A stretch of 64,000 nt of DNA from Perkinsus olseni (lineage: Eukaryota; Perkinsozoa; Perkinsida; Perkinsidae): the NCBI GenBank assembly GCA_013115135.1, contig JABANP010000014.1, forward strand, positions 186,001-250,000. Direction: 5' to 3'. Numbering within the stretch: position 1 is the first letter of the stretch; every line of letters starts with the position of its first letter. The notes beneath the pieces were generated by a model. That model did no database searches, was not told the DNA's origin, and was given only the letters and a program-made list of their open reading frames with translations. This document shows positions 25,238 through 36,475 of the stretch, in pieces. Made by a program: the position numbers and the translations under genes.

Positions 25238-28075
25238 ATGGGGAATCGCCGCCGACTCAGGATGTATGATATTGTGGACGTAGCCGAGCTCGAGCTCCTC
25301 GTCGCGGCGCAGGAACGGAGTCTGCAAGGGCCTGAGGGAGCGTCACTTTCCCTGGATCATTTCCGGCGGCAACTTCAGAAGGCTCGGCCGCAGTCGAGTA
25401 CGATAAAGTGGAGGCGATTTCTGGAGGATACTCTCATTGCCTATAGCAAGAAGTTGAAGGAGCGGCAGAGAGAGTCTACACCCCCTACCAGCGGAGGTGC
25501 CGGAGCCAGGGATCGAACCTGCGACTTCTGAGTCGGTATCGGCCAAGAGCGAGGATATTGTACCCAAAGTCCACGCCAACTCCTGGGTCTTCCAGTAGCG
25601 TGGTTCTACCGACGGGTCAGCCTCTGGTGATCAACGTACAGGCGCCAGCGCCCTCCCCACCAGGAAGCCTCAATTCCACTGGTGAGCTCGCTCTACTGCA
25701 CACAGCGGAGCTGGAAGTACTGCGTGGTAATACCGTGTCCCGCTACCTCCCTTCGCAGGTACTCCGACGAGCCTTGCTGGGAGCCCGCCCCAGGCCTGCT
25801 CAACGTAGGCCCTCAAGACGGGGCGGAATCGACGGCTAAAACAGATCGGGAGGAGCGACTGGAGAAACAGGTAGCTGTTCCACGTACAGTGGACGCCATG
25901 GCCCGTGCAGGTCGAGGAACTTGGTAATTTGGCACGGACGCAGCAGCAGTTGCTCGAGCAGCTGATGGCTCAGAATACAGAGATGAATGATCGGCAGAGC
26001 CTCCAGGAGTCAGCCGGGCCGCCAGTGCCAGCTTGAGACGAAGAGCCGTCGACGCGGAAGCCGGGACTCTGATGAGTGTGAAGGAAGATTCTCCTGATAG
26101 CCTGAAGGAGGGTCGAAGGAAGAAGGCTGCGGACTACGATGAGATGCCTCTACCGACTCAGCGGCGGGTCAGCCCAGACGACTCGCCACCGCTGAGGTCG
26201 AATGCGCCCACGGTGGCTCCGCGAAGGACACTGGAGATGTCCATTCCCTCCTCCTCGCGATTCCTTACTCTCAACGAGAGAGCAACGCAGGAGAGCCGCC
26301 TGGTTCTGAGCAGCGGGAGAGTTCGAGGAGAGCCCCGGCATCGGGAGGAGCGAGGCGGTGCAGCAGCAGCAGACTCAGGGTGGCAGTCTCCAGCTGCTGG
26401 CCTTGGAGCCACCATGTCCCGGCGGCCACTCTAAGGAGAGCGATGATGCAAAGCAGGGTGAGCCGACGAATGGACTGGGACGGGGATCACTGTCGAGGAT
26501 ACCCGAGGAGGGTGAGAGCCACGGAGATGGCTCGCTGTGCTTCAACTCCCCTAAAAAGAATAGTGGTGAACCCTGGTCGGAAGACGCCGAGCTTCAAATT
26601 TAGCGATGACAGTACTGTTCGGGAGTCGGACGATATATCAGAAGTTCCGCTGCATACAGGCTCATGCTCATCTTCGCTGGGGGACCCTTGGGTGGCCAAT
26701 CTCGGCACGGCAGAGCGGGGTTCGGGCTCGACCCTAGAGGCGCTGATTGCCGAGGGAGAATCCCTGCTCAGCTCTGGGGACCAGCAAGCTCACGCGAATC
26801 TGGTCCGCGCTACACCCGTGTTCGGCTCCGGGAGGTCCAGTGCCTCGATATCGATTGAGATGAAGGGAGACAGGAAGACTGTAGAGGACGCAGTCGATCC
26901 GGTGAAGGTGGAGGAGAGAGACGCTCCCGGTCGCGGGGTGCTACAGTGTATCGGGGAACGCGACTCATCGGAAGGAACAGACCTTGGAAAGGCTGGTAGA
27001 GAAGTCACCAAGGAAGGATCTCCTCAGGGCGCACAGTCTAGTGGTGCTCTCGAACCCACCAGCGCGGAGGGCCTCACCTCGTTCGGAGGCGGCGCGCCAG
27101 TCGAGGGGGGCATGCCCCTACTGAAGAAGCCCATCAGCGCTGTGAGTTTGGACGATAAGGAGAACTATGGTGGCAGCGGCAATTTGTCGGTCCACGATCG
27201 TAGTGATGGTAGCGAGAGCAGCGTCCTCGTGCTGGCTGCGTGGAAGCCCTCGGACAACCATCGCTACTCCGGCGGGCCAACCTCGGAGCCTCTTAAGGTA
27301 CCTGTTGGGGTGAGTGACTGGGCTAGCTTGAAGGGAGCCGACGGCTGGCCGCAGGCGCAAGATCCGCCGCTGAGGCTCAGCTACGCACCTCCTCCTCACT
27401 GGGAAGAAAGTCGGATTGGTAAGGCTGTGAAGAAGACCGCTGCGGCAGAGGCGGAACCCGGGTGAGCTCGGGGATCATGGCGAGCACCATTGTTGGAGCT
27501 GCCTCTTCCTCCACTCCCTTGAAGATCGCAGTCAGCAGCCTTTGTGCTACCCAGGTCTACTCCAATGAGTGCCAGCGAGCCAACAGGATCCCCAGACTTC
27601 CTCACTGGAGATGACTTTCTCATCATCCAACCCTCCCCATCGCCAAGCGAAGTGTTCCCGCCTGGTGGCAGCCCCGCCGGCAGCAGCCTTCTCACGACTG
27701 GTGAGTCTTTTACGATAGGTGGCCCTTCCTCCGTTACGGCTTTTACGATTACGTTGCGCCTTTGTCAGAGAGCAAGTCGCAGTATACTCACGTAGTCGCC
27801 CTGCGGCCGGGGCCAGAAAGTCCTCAAAGTCACCAGCTCGGTCAGATGGCCCCGTCCGAACCCTCTTTAGATGAAATAAGGACTCTGTCCACAGGTACAA
27901 TTGCCGGCCGCGTTTCAGAGACCTAGCGTCAGCGCGGAAGAGCCAGCATGAGGTGTCTGTACACTCGCGGACGAGCGCCGAATGGAGTCGAGTGATGGAA
28001 AACCGTCTGAAGCACGCTAAAGAAGAGTGGGCGATGATCGCTGGCCGCCGGAGTCCTGAGTCTGAGTGCAGCTGA
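25238..28075 (+). CDS. Long polar low-complexity protein, unrecognised
   Basis: The start is taken at 25238 (MGNRRRLRMYDIVDVAELEL), followed by a helical basic segment (IKWRRFLEDTLIAYSKKLKE). Later exons are rich in Ser, Gly, Glu, Gln and Pro: 25550-25680 (SSSVVLPTGQPLVINVQAPA), about 25900-26050 (Gln-rich), and 26560-27465, a long frame containing TLEALIAEGESLLSSGDQQA and AVSLDDKENYGGSGN. Further exons lie at 27548-27700 and 27771-27892. A last exon, DLASARKSQHEVSVHSRTSA ... WAMIAGRRSPESECS, ends at 28075; it is joined by a 26-base intron that is shorter than the others, so that junction is tentative. The composition suggests a disordered protein. No domain is recognised. Confidence 0.5.
25497..25548 (-). 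other. tRNA 3'-half-like sequence in an intron
   Basis: Read on the minus strand, this stretch has a small stem-loop (CGAC-TCAGAA-GTCG), then a T-arm-like block with the B-box GGTTCGATCCC and a CTCCGGCA end. A matching 5' acceptor arm (GCCGGAG) and a D-arm are absent, so it is not a functional tRNA. It lies between coding exons of the low-complexity gene. It could be a relic or chance. Confidence 0.3.
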
Positions 28076-28600
28076 AGTGCACACCGTCGTCACGGTACAT
28101 TATGATGTCATATTCCACGCTTGTCATCGAATTAGTATTGCTTCTAGCTTCTTTCTAGTCCTTTTGAGTCAAGAAGGTTGGGATTGCGTAGGGAGGTTGA
28201 GTTTTGTTGGCTCGTGCAGGCTAGTACCCTCTCAATGACAGAAGGCCGTGAAGATATCGCCAGGGCCAGGTGAGCTGGGGTGAGCCGCTCCCCGTGAGCG
28301 TGCTCGTGCATGCGGTGTCGACAGCCGTGCAGCCTCTCCGCTTCGCTGCGCGTACCAGGATTGGTTCACTAACAGCTAGGTGGAGCTACCCGGGGACGCT
28401 CCGCTCCGCCGACCTCGTCACCAGCATACCAGATTAGCAGGTATCGACAGTTCTTCGCCTCCAAACTCTTTGAATCTACAACAGTCGAGGCCAGGCCCAA
28501 ATACTCTTCGCTAGGTAGGGCGACCGGCCATCAGCCGCCGAGACCGGGGGATAGAACTCAAACGCTCCTCAGGAAGGCCTGCCGACCAGACTACAGCAGA
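28076..28600. other. Intergenic region, no gene seen
   Basis: No convincing exon, RNA gene or repeat was found between the stop at 28075 and the tentative start of the next plus-strand gene near 28602. It may contain that gene's promoter. Confidence 0.4.
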
Positions 28601-28601
28601 G

Positions 28602-30955
28602 ATGTTCGGCGATTACCAAGAGACTGATAGACCATCGCGAAAGGACGTGGCGCCTGAGTTTGTGTAAGTGAATCCTCGTTCATCGGTGGAGCCTTCGTGT
28701 CGCTATCAGTCCTCGTCAACCATACGCGAGCGCGCACGAGAAGAAGCTTCAAGAGTTCAGAGGCAGCGAGCTGCTGGTGGGAAAGCCGTAATGCCGTAAT
28801 ATCGGATACCCTCCTTCCGTAAAGGCCACCGAGAGCGCCGCTGCTGGATACGCCCTCACGCCCTTTCTGAGGGGCGTAAGGCTGCAGACAAGAGTCATGC
28901 CGATTGTCGGGAAGTGCTCGCTAAGTAAGACCGCTCGCACCTCACTTCTCGCAAACACGTCTCGATTTCTTTCAATGTGCGGCCCGGGAGCGATTCTGTG
29001 TGCGTGTTCAGGCAGGGCGCTGCTGGCTTACGACAGTACCATCTGCGCAGCGACGGTGTGATACCGGGAGGTAGAGGGGCTGTCGTAGGTCATTTCGACC
29101 ATTCTTGACGTTCTGTGAAGAAATCGTCAGCTCGGTCCATACTCTGTCGTCGACTCCAGACAATACGATAAGAACCGTGCCTCACGAGGCGCCGCTAACG
29201 AACAGGCTGATGGCTGCTAACGAGACCTGGTACTCCGTTGCAACAGCAGGAGGGGTGAGGTGCGGGTTGGGTGTCGGCATCCCGTATAATATTAAAAGCG
29301 ATAGCACCGTTTCTGGCCCTCGGACATGTTGTAAGCTTTTTAGATGAGCAAGGTCGAGGACTCCGACGGTTGCAGCTAAGGCCGACCGTGAGCGGAACTC
29401 TTCTGTGATGGAACTACCGCGGGAGCATTCTCATGGAAGGAGTCAGGTTGGTCACTCCGGCTCCCTCGTACGTCATTCCACCCCACCAGGCGCAGCCCAA
29501 GGCTGTCGCGGATCCCGGTCGCAGAGGAGAAAGCGCCGCAACAACATGTCGGATGTGTCTGCGTCGTTACCGTAATAGCCTCGCGAATTTCAGGATGTAT
29601 TCTGACCTATTTGGAAGAGCCACACCCGACTGTGCAGGACAGGAGGCCGCGCATCAGAGACGTAAGACCCTAAGTATCGGTATCGGTCGGTGTGCTGGTG
29701 CGACTGCCGACGCCGTTGCGTTCAGTGTACCGAGCCAAGCCAAGGGGTTTTGAAGCGGCCTCGATGAGGGATAGCGGAGAGAGGTGTGGAGCGCTGTCGT
29801 CCATTAGAGGGGTCGTGTTTGACTATTGAGTGGACCGTTATTGTCTTAGTACCTCCGCTTCGAGAGATGCCGAGAAGCGGGGATGCAGCGCCCTCCCCAG
29901 GTGAGCTGTTGTCTGTAGTTGTTGTTCCTCAAATTGAGCTGCTACCCGTCCGGATCAAACCTCATTCGGAGTTTGCTTCACGTGCCTTGAGCAAGAATTC
30001 GGGCGCCCCTAGCTCGGGCGCCTGGCTGAGATTTACTTGATAGCCGCCGGTGCTGCGGCAGCATTGCTGCCCGCATTGGAACATCTTCGTGACCGGTTTC
30101 TCCATGTCAACTGTCTCGATATGCACGATTGATTATGGGAAGAAAGCTCTCTCGCTTCACGGTATTGCAACTCCCCTCAGGCCAGGAAAGGCCGAACGGA
30201 GTCGGCAAGAGCAGGTAAGCTCCTAGCTGCATCGTTCTATCGATCCCTGTTTTTTAGATTGAGCGGAGAAGGTCTATTCATGGAGGATAACTCCAGCAAG
30301 GTTGCCTGGGATCAAGCAAATCGTACGTGCTCCCACACACTGTCCTTTTATACCACCCAGGGTGGTCCACCCTCCTCCTCAGGTGATCAGTCGGACGCCT
30401 GGAGAGTTCGGCAGAATCACCTGCGCAGCAGCGTCCACATTGGGGACATGCCAAGGTCGGCCTCTTGAGCAGCTAGTGGCTGTGTTCTACAGCTATCCGT
30501 GTTGAGCCTGAGAGTTCCTCTGCTAGTGGATCGCCCAACGGCTCACCACCCCGCAGCCCTGAGGTGAATGATTGGAATATCACGGAGCTCGCAGTCTCGG
30601 GTCTGAAGGAGAGTAAGTGGCCGATACTCCTACGGCTTTGGGCCACGGTACCTCCTGGCCGGTGGTTGGACTGCTCCCGCCTGCTATTCAGATACGGACG
30701 AGTTGGCTTTCCGCCGTGATGTGATGCCCGGAGACTGTCATATAGTAAAGACCTCTCTGAACATGGACCTAGTAGGGGGACGATGTCTCGGAGGAGCCAA
30801 GGTAATTCAAAGTTCGATAACAATTCTCTCGACTCGGCTCCGTACAGGTGCTCGTCCGACATAACCCGAAGTCTGAGGATCTCAAACACGTACTCGCGGA
30901 GCTGAACTCCAAGGGCTATGGAGTGAAGCTTTTGTCAACAGCAAAGCCTAATTAA
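28602..30955 (+). CDS. Polar multi-exon gene, unrecognised, parent of a nearby pseudogene
   Basis: The 3' end is well supported by three exons that splice in phase. The first ends at 30612 (EPESSSASGSPNGSPPRSPE, ITELAVSGLKE). The second spans 30692-30801 (DELAFRRDVMPGDCHIVKTS). The last runs from 30848 to the stop at 30955 (LKHVLAELNSKGYGVKLLST). Upstream exons are probable near 28602-28660 (FGDYQETDRPSRKDVAPEF), 28715-28790 (SSSTIRERAREEASRVQRQR), 29022-29071 and 29110-29255 (TIRTVPHEAPLTNRLMAANE). No domain is recognised. A decayed copy of its last exons at 34543-34925 shows that this end was included in a tandem duplication. The start is tentative. Confidence 0.5.
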
Positions 30956-30989
30956 AAGCCCATTCATAGATATAAGTATCAGGCTGAAA

Positions 30990-32990
30990 GATGACCCGGG
31001 ACTTGTGATGTTTCGCAACCGCAGAATGATAAATGTGTTCGGATGAAACGCGTCGCTATTGGCTCTTGTCGTGTTGGATAGTACGGGGTGGCGACGAGTG
31101 GGTGCGGGTTGTTTGCATGGTTGCAGTCAACGCGACAAAAATGGCGGTCTTGGCGAGATCGCCTTGCAGTGTATTCTTCGTCTGCAGCTTTGATCAATAA
31201 GCTCGTAGAGTGTCTGATACGATTGCTCAGCGTGAATCAATGTAAACCAGACGGTGGTACGGGAATGAGCATTTTACTCTGGCACGTCCTCTTCTCCGTG
31301 CGTGTTCACGGCGGCCGCGTCTCGCCCTCGGCATTGGGCAAAGCAACCGCAACTTACAGCTGCTCTTGCTTATTAGCACATCGGTGTTTGCCATTCACCT
31401 GTTATGGCAAGCGAGACCGCAGGCGGTAGCAGCACTCCTTCTCCCGTTTCAAAAGATTTGCAAACCGTCTCGTGCTGCTGCTGTTCCCACCCTATCGTCA
31501 CAACGCGACAATCCCTTCCTGGGCAAAGAGTAATCGCTCTACCACGGGGCAGTTCGCATCGGGCCTGCCGAATCTACTCGGCTCTATGCACCGATCGAAC
31601 TGCACCCACACTCCTAGATGACGAAGGAAGAAAAATAATCGCAGATGAGCGGCCTACAGACGAGTACAATGCGGTACAACAGCTCCCACACCCGTACCAT
31701 TATCATACATGTCAAACTCATCTCACAATCATCGGCTCGCTCGGGCTCAGAATCCACCCAAACACTGGGCGCGCGCGGCAGCTGCTACTTCCCTGTTTGC
31801 ACCTCCAAGCACTTCGCTGTCGCTTCGTGCCCTCCAACGCAAAGTGTTCGAAGCAGAAAATTTTCTTCAGCGGATGAACGAGTAGTTTATTCAGGTTAAA
31901 ACCGGCGCGGAGAGATGCCGTGTTATATTGCGCGCACAGCGGGACACCTAGTGTCCCGACTGTGCCTCCCACGCTAGCAAGCTAGTGCTCTGACTGCCGG
32001 TTCGAGTTATCAGGTGCTTGACAACGGTCTGAGTAGTCGGGCGTCGTCCTCCCGACGCTCTCATATTTTTTTTAATCGAGGTCTTCGAGAGGCAACTTGT
32101 GCCCGCCGAACCGCGATTGCTGCTTGCTGCATCGCCTTCGGCTTTGGCACAGTTTGCCTTCGCGTTATCCTCGCTGACGTCGTGAGGTCCTGCCGACCTC
32201 ACCGACGCTAGCGCGGTGCCGCGCCTTGCCCCATCTCGGAGACCAGAGGTTTTACAGCCGCCTACAAAGGCGGCACCTCTCGAAGAATCTGCACCTCTTG
32301 CACCTTGGGTCATCCGTCATCCTTCCCAGGATTTGTCTCGGGTGGAGCATCCGAGACGAACATCAGAGGTCAGTCGATGATGCAGCGCTGCCCTATCCCG
32401 ATGCAAGAACCGCTAGCTGATGCGGCCAAACCCACGGAAGTATCAGAGATCTGCTTATAGTGCATATCGATGGAGGTTCCCCGGGATCGATCCGGGACGG
32501 ATCCATCGCCTGGGATTCCCGGAATATGAGGACTGCAGGGGATCTCCGCTGGGAGTATCATGGTGCATAGGAATCAACGTTGCAAGCGAGCTCGTCCATC
32601 CGTCATTCGCAGCGGGAACATCTACTGGTTGCCTACCCCGATCGCAACCCAACGTCATCTTCGTCACTTTTACTAATGAAATAGAAATAGCAGTAAACAG
32701 GAGTAGAGAGCATTGAAGGTTGCCCATTCGATTAGAGCGCGATACGATCGGCTCATGGCCTAACGTTGTTCCCACGCGCTCAGGGAAAGATAAACTAATA
32801 AATAGAGACGGCTGGCATCATAATAAGAAAAGATTTGGTGAGCGCGATAACTTATGAGCGGCTCGCCAGGATCATTCGGGTGCCTTGAAAACTACTGCAG
32901 TTCAGCTGACGAGGCATTACTTCTCAGGTATCATCATGGCTCTTCAGTGTCGTAGCAGTGGCATTAAACAAAGTCATTGTAGTGGGCGCT
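30990..32990. other. Duplicated non-coding stretch upstream of peptide copy 1 stop
   Basis: Open frames here are short and overlap on both strands without recognisable motifs. Parts match 34940-36050 in the second unit. I interpret it as the 3' flank of the minus-strand peptide gene. It contains TCTCATATTTTTTTTAATCG near 32060 but no identifiable RNA gene. Confidence 0.45.
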
Positions 32991-32999
32991 AGGGAAAGA

Positions 33000-33381
33000 T
33001 CACTTCGAAGTACAGCAAATACATTGCAGACCGTTATCGTCTTTAAGACCGCATTTACCACCGTAGTACCAACAAGGTATAGTAATCATACCTATGCCGG
33101 AATTAACGCAGTACTGGCAAACATCACATAACGTCTGACATTTTCCGCCTCCGTGGACGCCGACTTTGCCAGGGCGAGCCTCCTCCGACCGACTTCATCA
33201 AGAACTGGCCTACTACGTTTGCTGCAGAGCTGGGGTCAGAGTCATCCTCGGGGGAGTATTGACTCCCGGCAGCATCGTCCTGCACGGTGTAGGCGTTTAT
33301 CTCCTTGGCCTCGGAATCACCTTCCAGAATAGCAAGGGCAACACCGATGAGAGCAACGCTCATAACAAAGGAGGGCTTCAT
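33000..33381 (-). CDS. Cysteine-rich secreted peptide, copy 1 (one intron)
   Basis: Exon 1 (33381-33214) encodes a signal peptide, MKPSFVMSVALIGVALAI, then an acidic pro-region (EGDSEAKEINAYTVQDD, QYSPEDDSDPSS). A 79-base GT-AG intron (33213-33135) keeps phase 0 into exon 2 (33134-33000). Exon 2 encodes the Cys-rich core: CDVCQYC, then ITIPCWYYGGKC, and ends CICCTSK. The spliced product is 100 residues with eight Cys in the frame C-x2-C-x2-C-x11-C-x6-C-x10-C-x-CC. Read without splicing, exon 1 runs to a premature stop at 33124. A TATAG acceptor-like site lies 2-3 bases before the ATG. The family is not one I recognise. A secreted, disulphide-stabilised peptide is inferred; its target is unknown. 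Confidence 0.75.
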
Positions 33382-33502
33382 GCCTATGCACTATACGTAT
33401 ATGATTAGTTGTTGATAGAGTGGATGCTTCAGGGCGAAGGCGATAACCTTGTAAGCTAGGGTTTCGCGTACCCCGATGGTGACACCGTTACGGTCTGTCA
33501 TC
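33382..33502 (-). promoter_or_regulatory. Conserved upstream block of peptide copy 1
   Basis: On the plus strand GCTTCAGGGCGAAGGCGATAA lies at 33426-33446, 45 bases before the start codon. An imperfect inverted repeat, GGTGACACCG...CTGTCATC, lies at about 33478-33502. Both recur before the other peptide genes at nearly the same distance. The close-in sequence GTGCATAG-GC-ATG could be a spliced-leader acceptor. Confidence 0.5.
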
Positions 33503-33509
33503 AGGAGAC

Positions 33510-34542
33510 AAAAGTCGCCTGAACCCTCTTGTCTAGGCTCTGTCAGATTCCTTCCGCTCTCGCCCGGGATAGTTCGACATCATTTGCACACTGGACAAGA
33601 GTTGAACGCGCAGCTTGCGCACAATTCTCAGAAGACAAGGAAGCACTTCCGCTCGTCCTATGGTGTCCCCGGGGACAGTGCCTTGTCACACTTTGTGACA
33701 CACCACGATATCGTGCGGTTATTCATGAGTTTGTTAGGCCAGCGGCCTTTATTCGCATGATAAGTCGGCAGCGGCACGTAGCACCTGAATACACCTTTTG
33801 ACGGGTCTCATTCCCGTGGAGACCCGAAGCACCGTGCCGTACCGTGGCAGTGTTTGTAGTAGCAACCGCAGTGTTTGACTCAACGTTAGTCGGAGTGGGT
33901 ATGAGGAATGAGTGTAATGATAATAGACTCCTCTTCTTCTCCTTACCAGCCGATGGACTGCGACCGTCTCGCGCAGCAACAATGAGCGACCGAGTTTCGT
34001 GCGTATGACGCACCAACAGGCAGCCACAGGGACAGCACGCGACCTAGAGAGTGACACGTGAGTCACAGCTGGACTATCACTCCTGTAAAAGCTCTCCCTA
34101 GATGTAACCTGGGACCACTTCGCAACTAGGACTCCTCCCGCAGTACCTTACCGTGAGGTGCACGGGGCAACGCGCCTTACGTTGCAAGGATACCTCTTTC
34201 ACGAATGACCGCTCCTCACACCTTGTTCACCTTACCGTAAGGGGCAAGTTATGAGTACCTTCCCGTGAATACTGAGTAAAATACAGACGTGCTCCACGGC
34301 TGTATATTCACTTTCAGGGCCCGCCAATACGCAGGCGCAGGGAATGTAGATTCAGTACTACTAGGGGCATGTCTCGTCATATCGCCACACCCTAATGAAC
34401 ACGGCAGTTACAAACGCGAGAGTTAATATCTCGAAGTCAACAAAGTTCGAAAACTGTCGTGGAACGAAGGATTGAACATGCTCTGTACGTATCGGTGCGG
34501 TTCATGCCTCGAGGATAACCAACTTGAAGTTTGGGGCTCTCC
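33510..34542. other. Non-coding duplicated flank
   Basis: No gene is supported. The stretch matches 36480-37500 in the second duplication unit (for example GGTGTCCCCGGGGACAGTGC near 33662 and its counterpart near 36897). Several short self-complementary CTTACCGTAAG-type motifs occur near 34140-34250. Confidence 0.5.
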
Positions 34543-34925
34543 AGCACATACTTGAGGACCTGAACTTCGAGGGCTATCGAGTGAAGCTCTTGTTAACAGC
34601 AAGGCCTCTTGAGCAGCTAGTGGCTGTATTCTACAGCTATCCGTGCTGAGCTTGAGAGTTCCTCTGCTAGTGGATCGCCCAGCAGCTCACTACCCCGCAG
34701 CCCTGAGGTGAATGATTGGAATATTATGGAGCTCGCAGTCTCGGGACTTGAGGAGAGCAAGCGGCTGATACTACTGCTCTGGGCCACGGTACCTCCTGGC
34801 GGTTGAATGGACTACTCCCGCCTGCTCTTCACATACGGACGAGCTGGCTTTCCGCCGTGATGTGATGCCTGGGGACTGTCACATCGTGAAGACCTCCCTG
34901 AACATAGACCTGGTAGGGGGTCGTT
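34543..34925 (+). pseudogene. Decayed copy of the last exons of the gene ending at 30955
   Basis: A remnant of the terminal exon (34543-34606, EDLNFEGYRVKLL-like) is followed at once by remnants of two earlier exons (34625-34745, SSSASGSPSSSLPRSPEVND; 34842-34920, DELAFRRDVMPGDCHIVKTS). The order is therefore inverted relative to the intact gene, as expected at a tandem-duplication junction. The splice donor that reads GAGAGTAAG in the parent is GAGAGCAAG here, and the last exon is missing downstream. It cannot make the parental protein. Confidence 0.75.
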
Positions 34926-36057
34926 CGAGACGGAAAAATGGCGGTCCTGCAGTGGGCTTTCCGTCCGCAGCTTTGATCAATATGCTCGTAGATCAAGTGT
35001 CTGATACAATGGTTCAGCATGAATCGATTTAAACCATACGGTGGTATGAGAATGGGCCTTCTACCGCTGGCTTTCACCACTGGCTTTTACCACGGGCACG
35101 TTCGTTTCCTCATGCGTGTTCACGGTGGTCTTGTCTCGCGCTCGTCATTCAGCAAAGCAACCGCAAGTTTGGGCTGCTCTTCCGCTGCGCCCGTCGGTGT
35201 TCGCCATTCACCTCTTATATCAGGCGAGACCGCAGGCGGCGGCAACACTCCTTCTCCCGTCTCAAAAGAGTTGCAAAAGTGTTCGAAGCAGAAACTCCTC
35301 CAGCCGCTTACCGAGGCGGCACCTCTTGAAGAATCTGCACCTCTTGCACCTTGGGTCATCCGTCATCCTTCCCAGGATTTGTCTTGGATGGAGCATCCGA
35401 GACGAACATCAGAGGTCAGTCGATGATGCAGCGCTGCCCCATCCCGATGCCGCTGAGCCGCTAGCTGATACGCCCGTGGTCACGGAAGTTTCGGAGAGTT
35501 GTTCATAAAGCATATCGATCCAGGTGTCCCGGGATCGATCCGGGACTGATCCATTGTCTGGGATTTCCCGAAATATGAGATTTGAAGGGGAACGCCGGGG
35601 AGAGTCTCATGGTGCATAGGAATGAACGTTGCAAGCGAGCTCTTCCTTTCGTCATTCGCAGCGGAAGTATCTACTGGTTACCCACCCCGATCACAACCCA
35701 ATGTCAATGTCGTCACTTTTACTAATGAAATAGAAATAGCAGTAAACAGGAGCAGAGAGCATTGAAGGTTACTCATTCGATTAGAGCGCGATACGATCGG
35801 CTCGTAGCCTAACGTCGTTCCCACCTGCCAGACAGAGATAAACTGAAAAGTAGAGATGGCTGGCAAGTTACGGATCATAATGAGTAATAATTTGGTGAGC
35901 GCGATAACTCAGGATCGGCTCGCCAGGATCCGTCAGGTGCCTTGAAAGCCACTGCGGTTCAGCTGACGATTATGCTTCTCACTTATCATCATGGCTCTTC
36001 AGTGTCGTAGCAGTGGCATTAAATAAGGTCATTGTGGTGGGCGTTAGGGAAAGATCA

Positions 36058-36360
36058 CTACGAGGTGCAGCAAAGACAATACATACCGTACTTTGGATCG
36101 ACTTTAATACCGCATTTGCCGCCGTAATACCAACAAGGTATAGTAATCATACCTATGCCGGAATCAATGCAGCGCTGGCATACATCACATACCTCGTTCA
36201 CTGTAGAGCTGAGGTCAGAGTCATCCTCGGGGGAGTATTGACTCCTGGCAGCATCGCCCTGCACGGTGTAGGCGTTAATCTCCTTGAACTTGGAATCACC
36301 TTCCAGAATAGCAAGGGCAAGACCGATGAGAGCAACGCTCATAACAAAGGAGGGCTTCAT
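36058..36360 (-). CDS. Cysteine-rich secreted peptide, copy 2 (intronless)
   Basis: A single uninterrupted frame of 100 residues. The signal peptide is MKPSFVMSVALIGLALAI, followed by an acidic pro-region (QYSPEDDSDLSS), then the core with CDVCQRC, ITIPCWYYGGKC and a CLCCTS end. Eight Cys are arranged as C-x2-C-x2-C-x11-C-x6-C-x11-C-x-CC. The position of the intron found in copy 1 is closed here: SSTVNEVCDVC runs straight through, one codon shorter than spliced copy 1. The upstream block is conserved, so this is the copy most clearly able to be expressed. Product role unknown; secretion is inferred from the signal peptide. Confidence 0.8.
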   Translation of the reverse strand: MKPSFVMSVALIGLALAILEGDSKFKEINAYTVQGDAARSQYSPEDDSDLSSTVNEVCDVCQRCIDSGIGMITIPCWYYGGKCGIKVDPKYGMYCLCCTS

Positions 36361-36475
36361 GCCTATGCACTATATGGCTACTTGTTGATAGAGTGGATGC
36401 TTCAGGGCGAAGGCGATAACCTTGTAAGCTAGGGTTTCGCGTACCCCGATGGTGACACCGTGACGGTTCGTCACC
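36361..36475 (-). promoter_or_regulatory. Conserved upstream block of peptide copy 2
   Basis: GCTTCAGGGCGAAGGCGATAA lies at 36399-36419 on the plus strand, 39 bases before the start codon. The inverted repeat GGTGAC...GTCACC lies at 36451-36475, about 90 bases upstream. TATAGTGCATAG-GC-ATG precedes the start. Confidence 0.5.

Larger units (their letters stand above)
30459..34606. repeat. Tandem duplication unit, first copy
   Basis: This block of about 4.1 kb begins in the penultimate exons of the plus-strand gene and is repeated in direct orientation from 34607 to about 37490. Matching anchors include GCCTCTTGAGCAGCTAGTGG (30459 and 34604), the CACTCCTTCTCCCGT region (31433 and 35246), CACCTCTTGCACCTTGGGTC (32291 and 35337), and the peptide gene starts (33381 and 36360). 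TGACTCAACGTTAGTCGGAG is at 33878 and 37138, and TTTCACGAATGACCGCTCCT is at 34197 and 37226. Changing offsets between the anchors show several large indels since duplication. It carries peptide gene copy 1 on the minus strand. Confidence 0.85.

Noticed and set aside
26380..27465. A single 361-codon exon starting at 26380
   Set aside because: The first part reads better in another frame (SLSRIPEEGESHGDGSLCFN), so the Met at 26380 is not a real start; only the downstream part of the frame is used.
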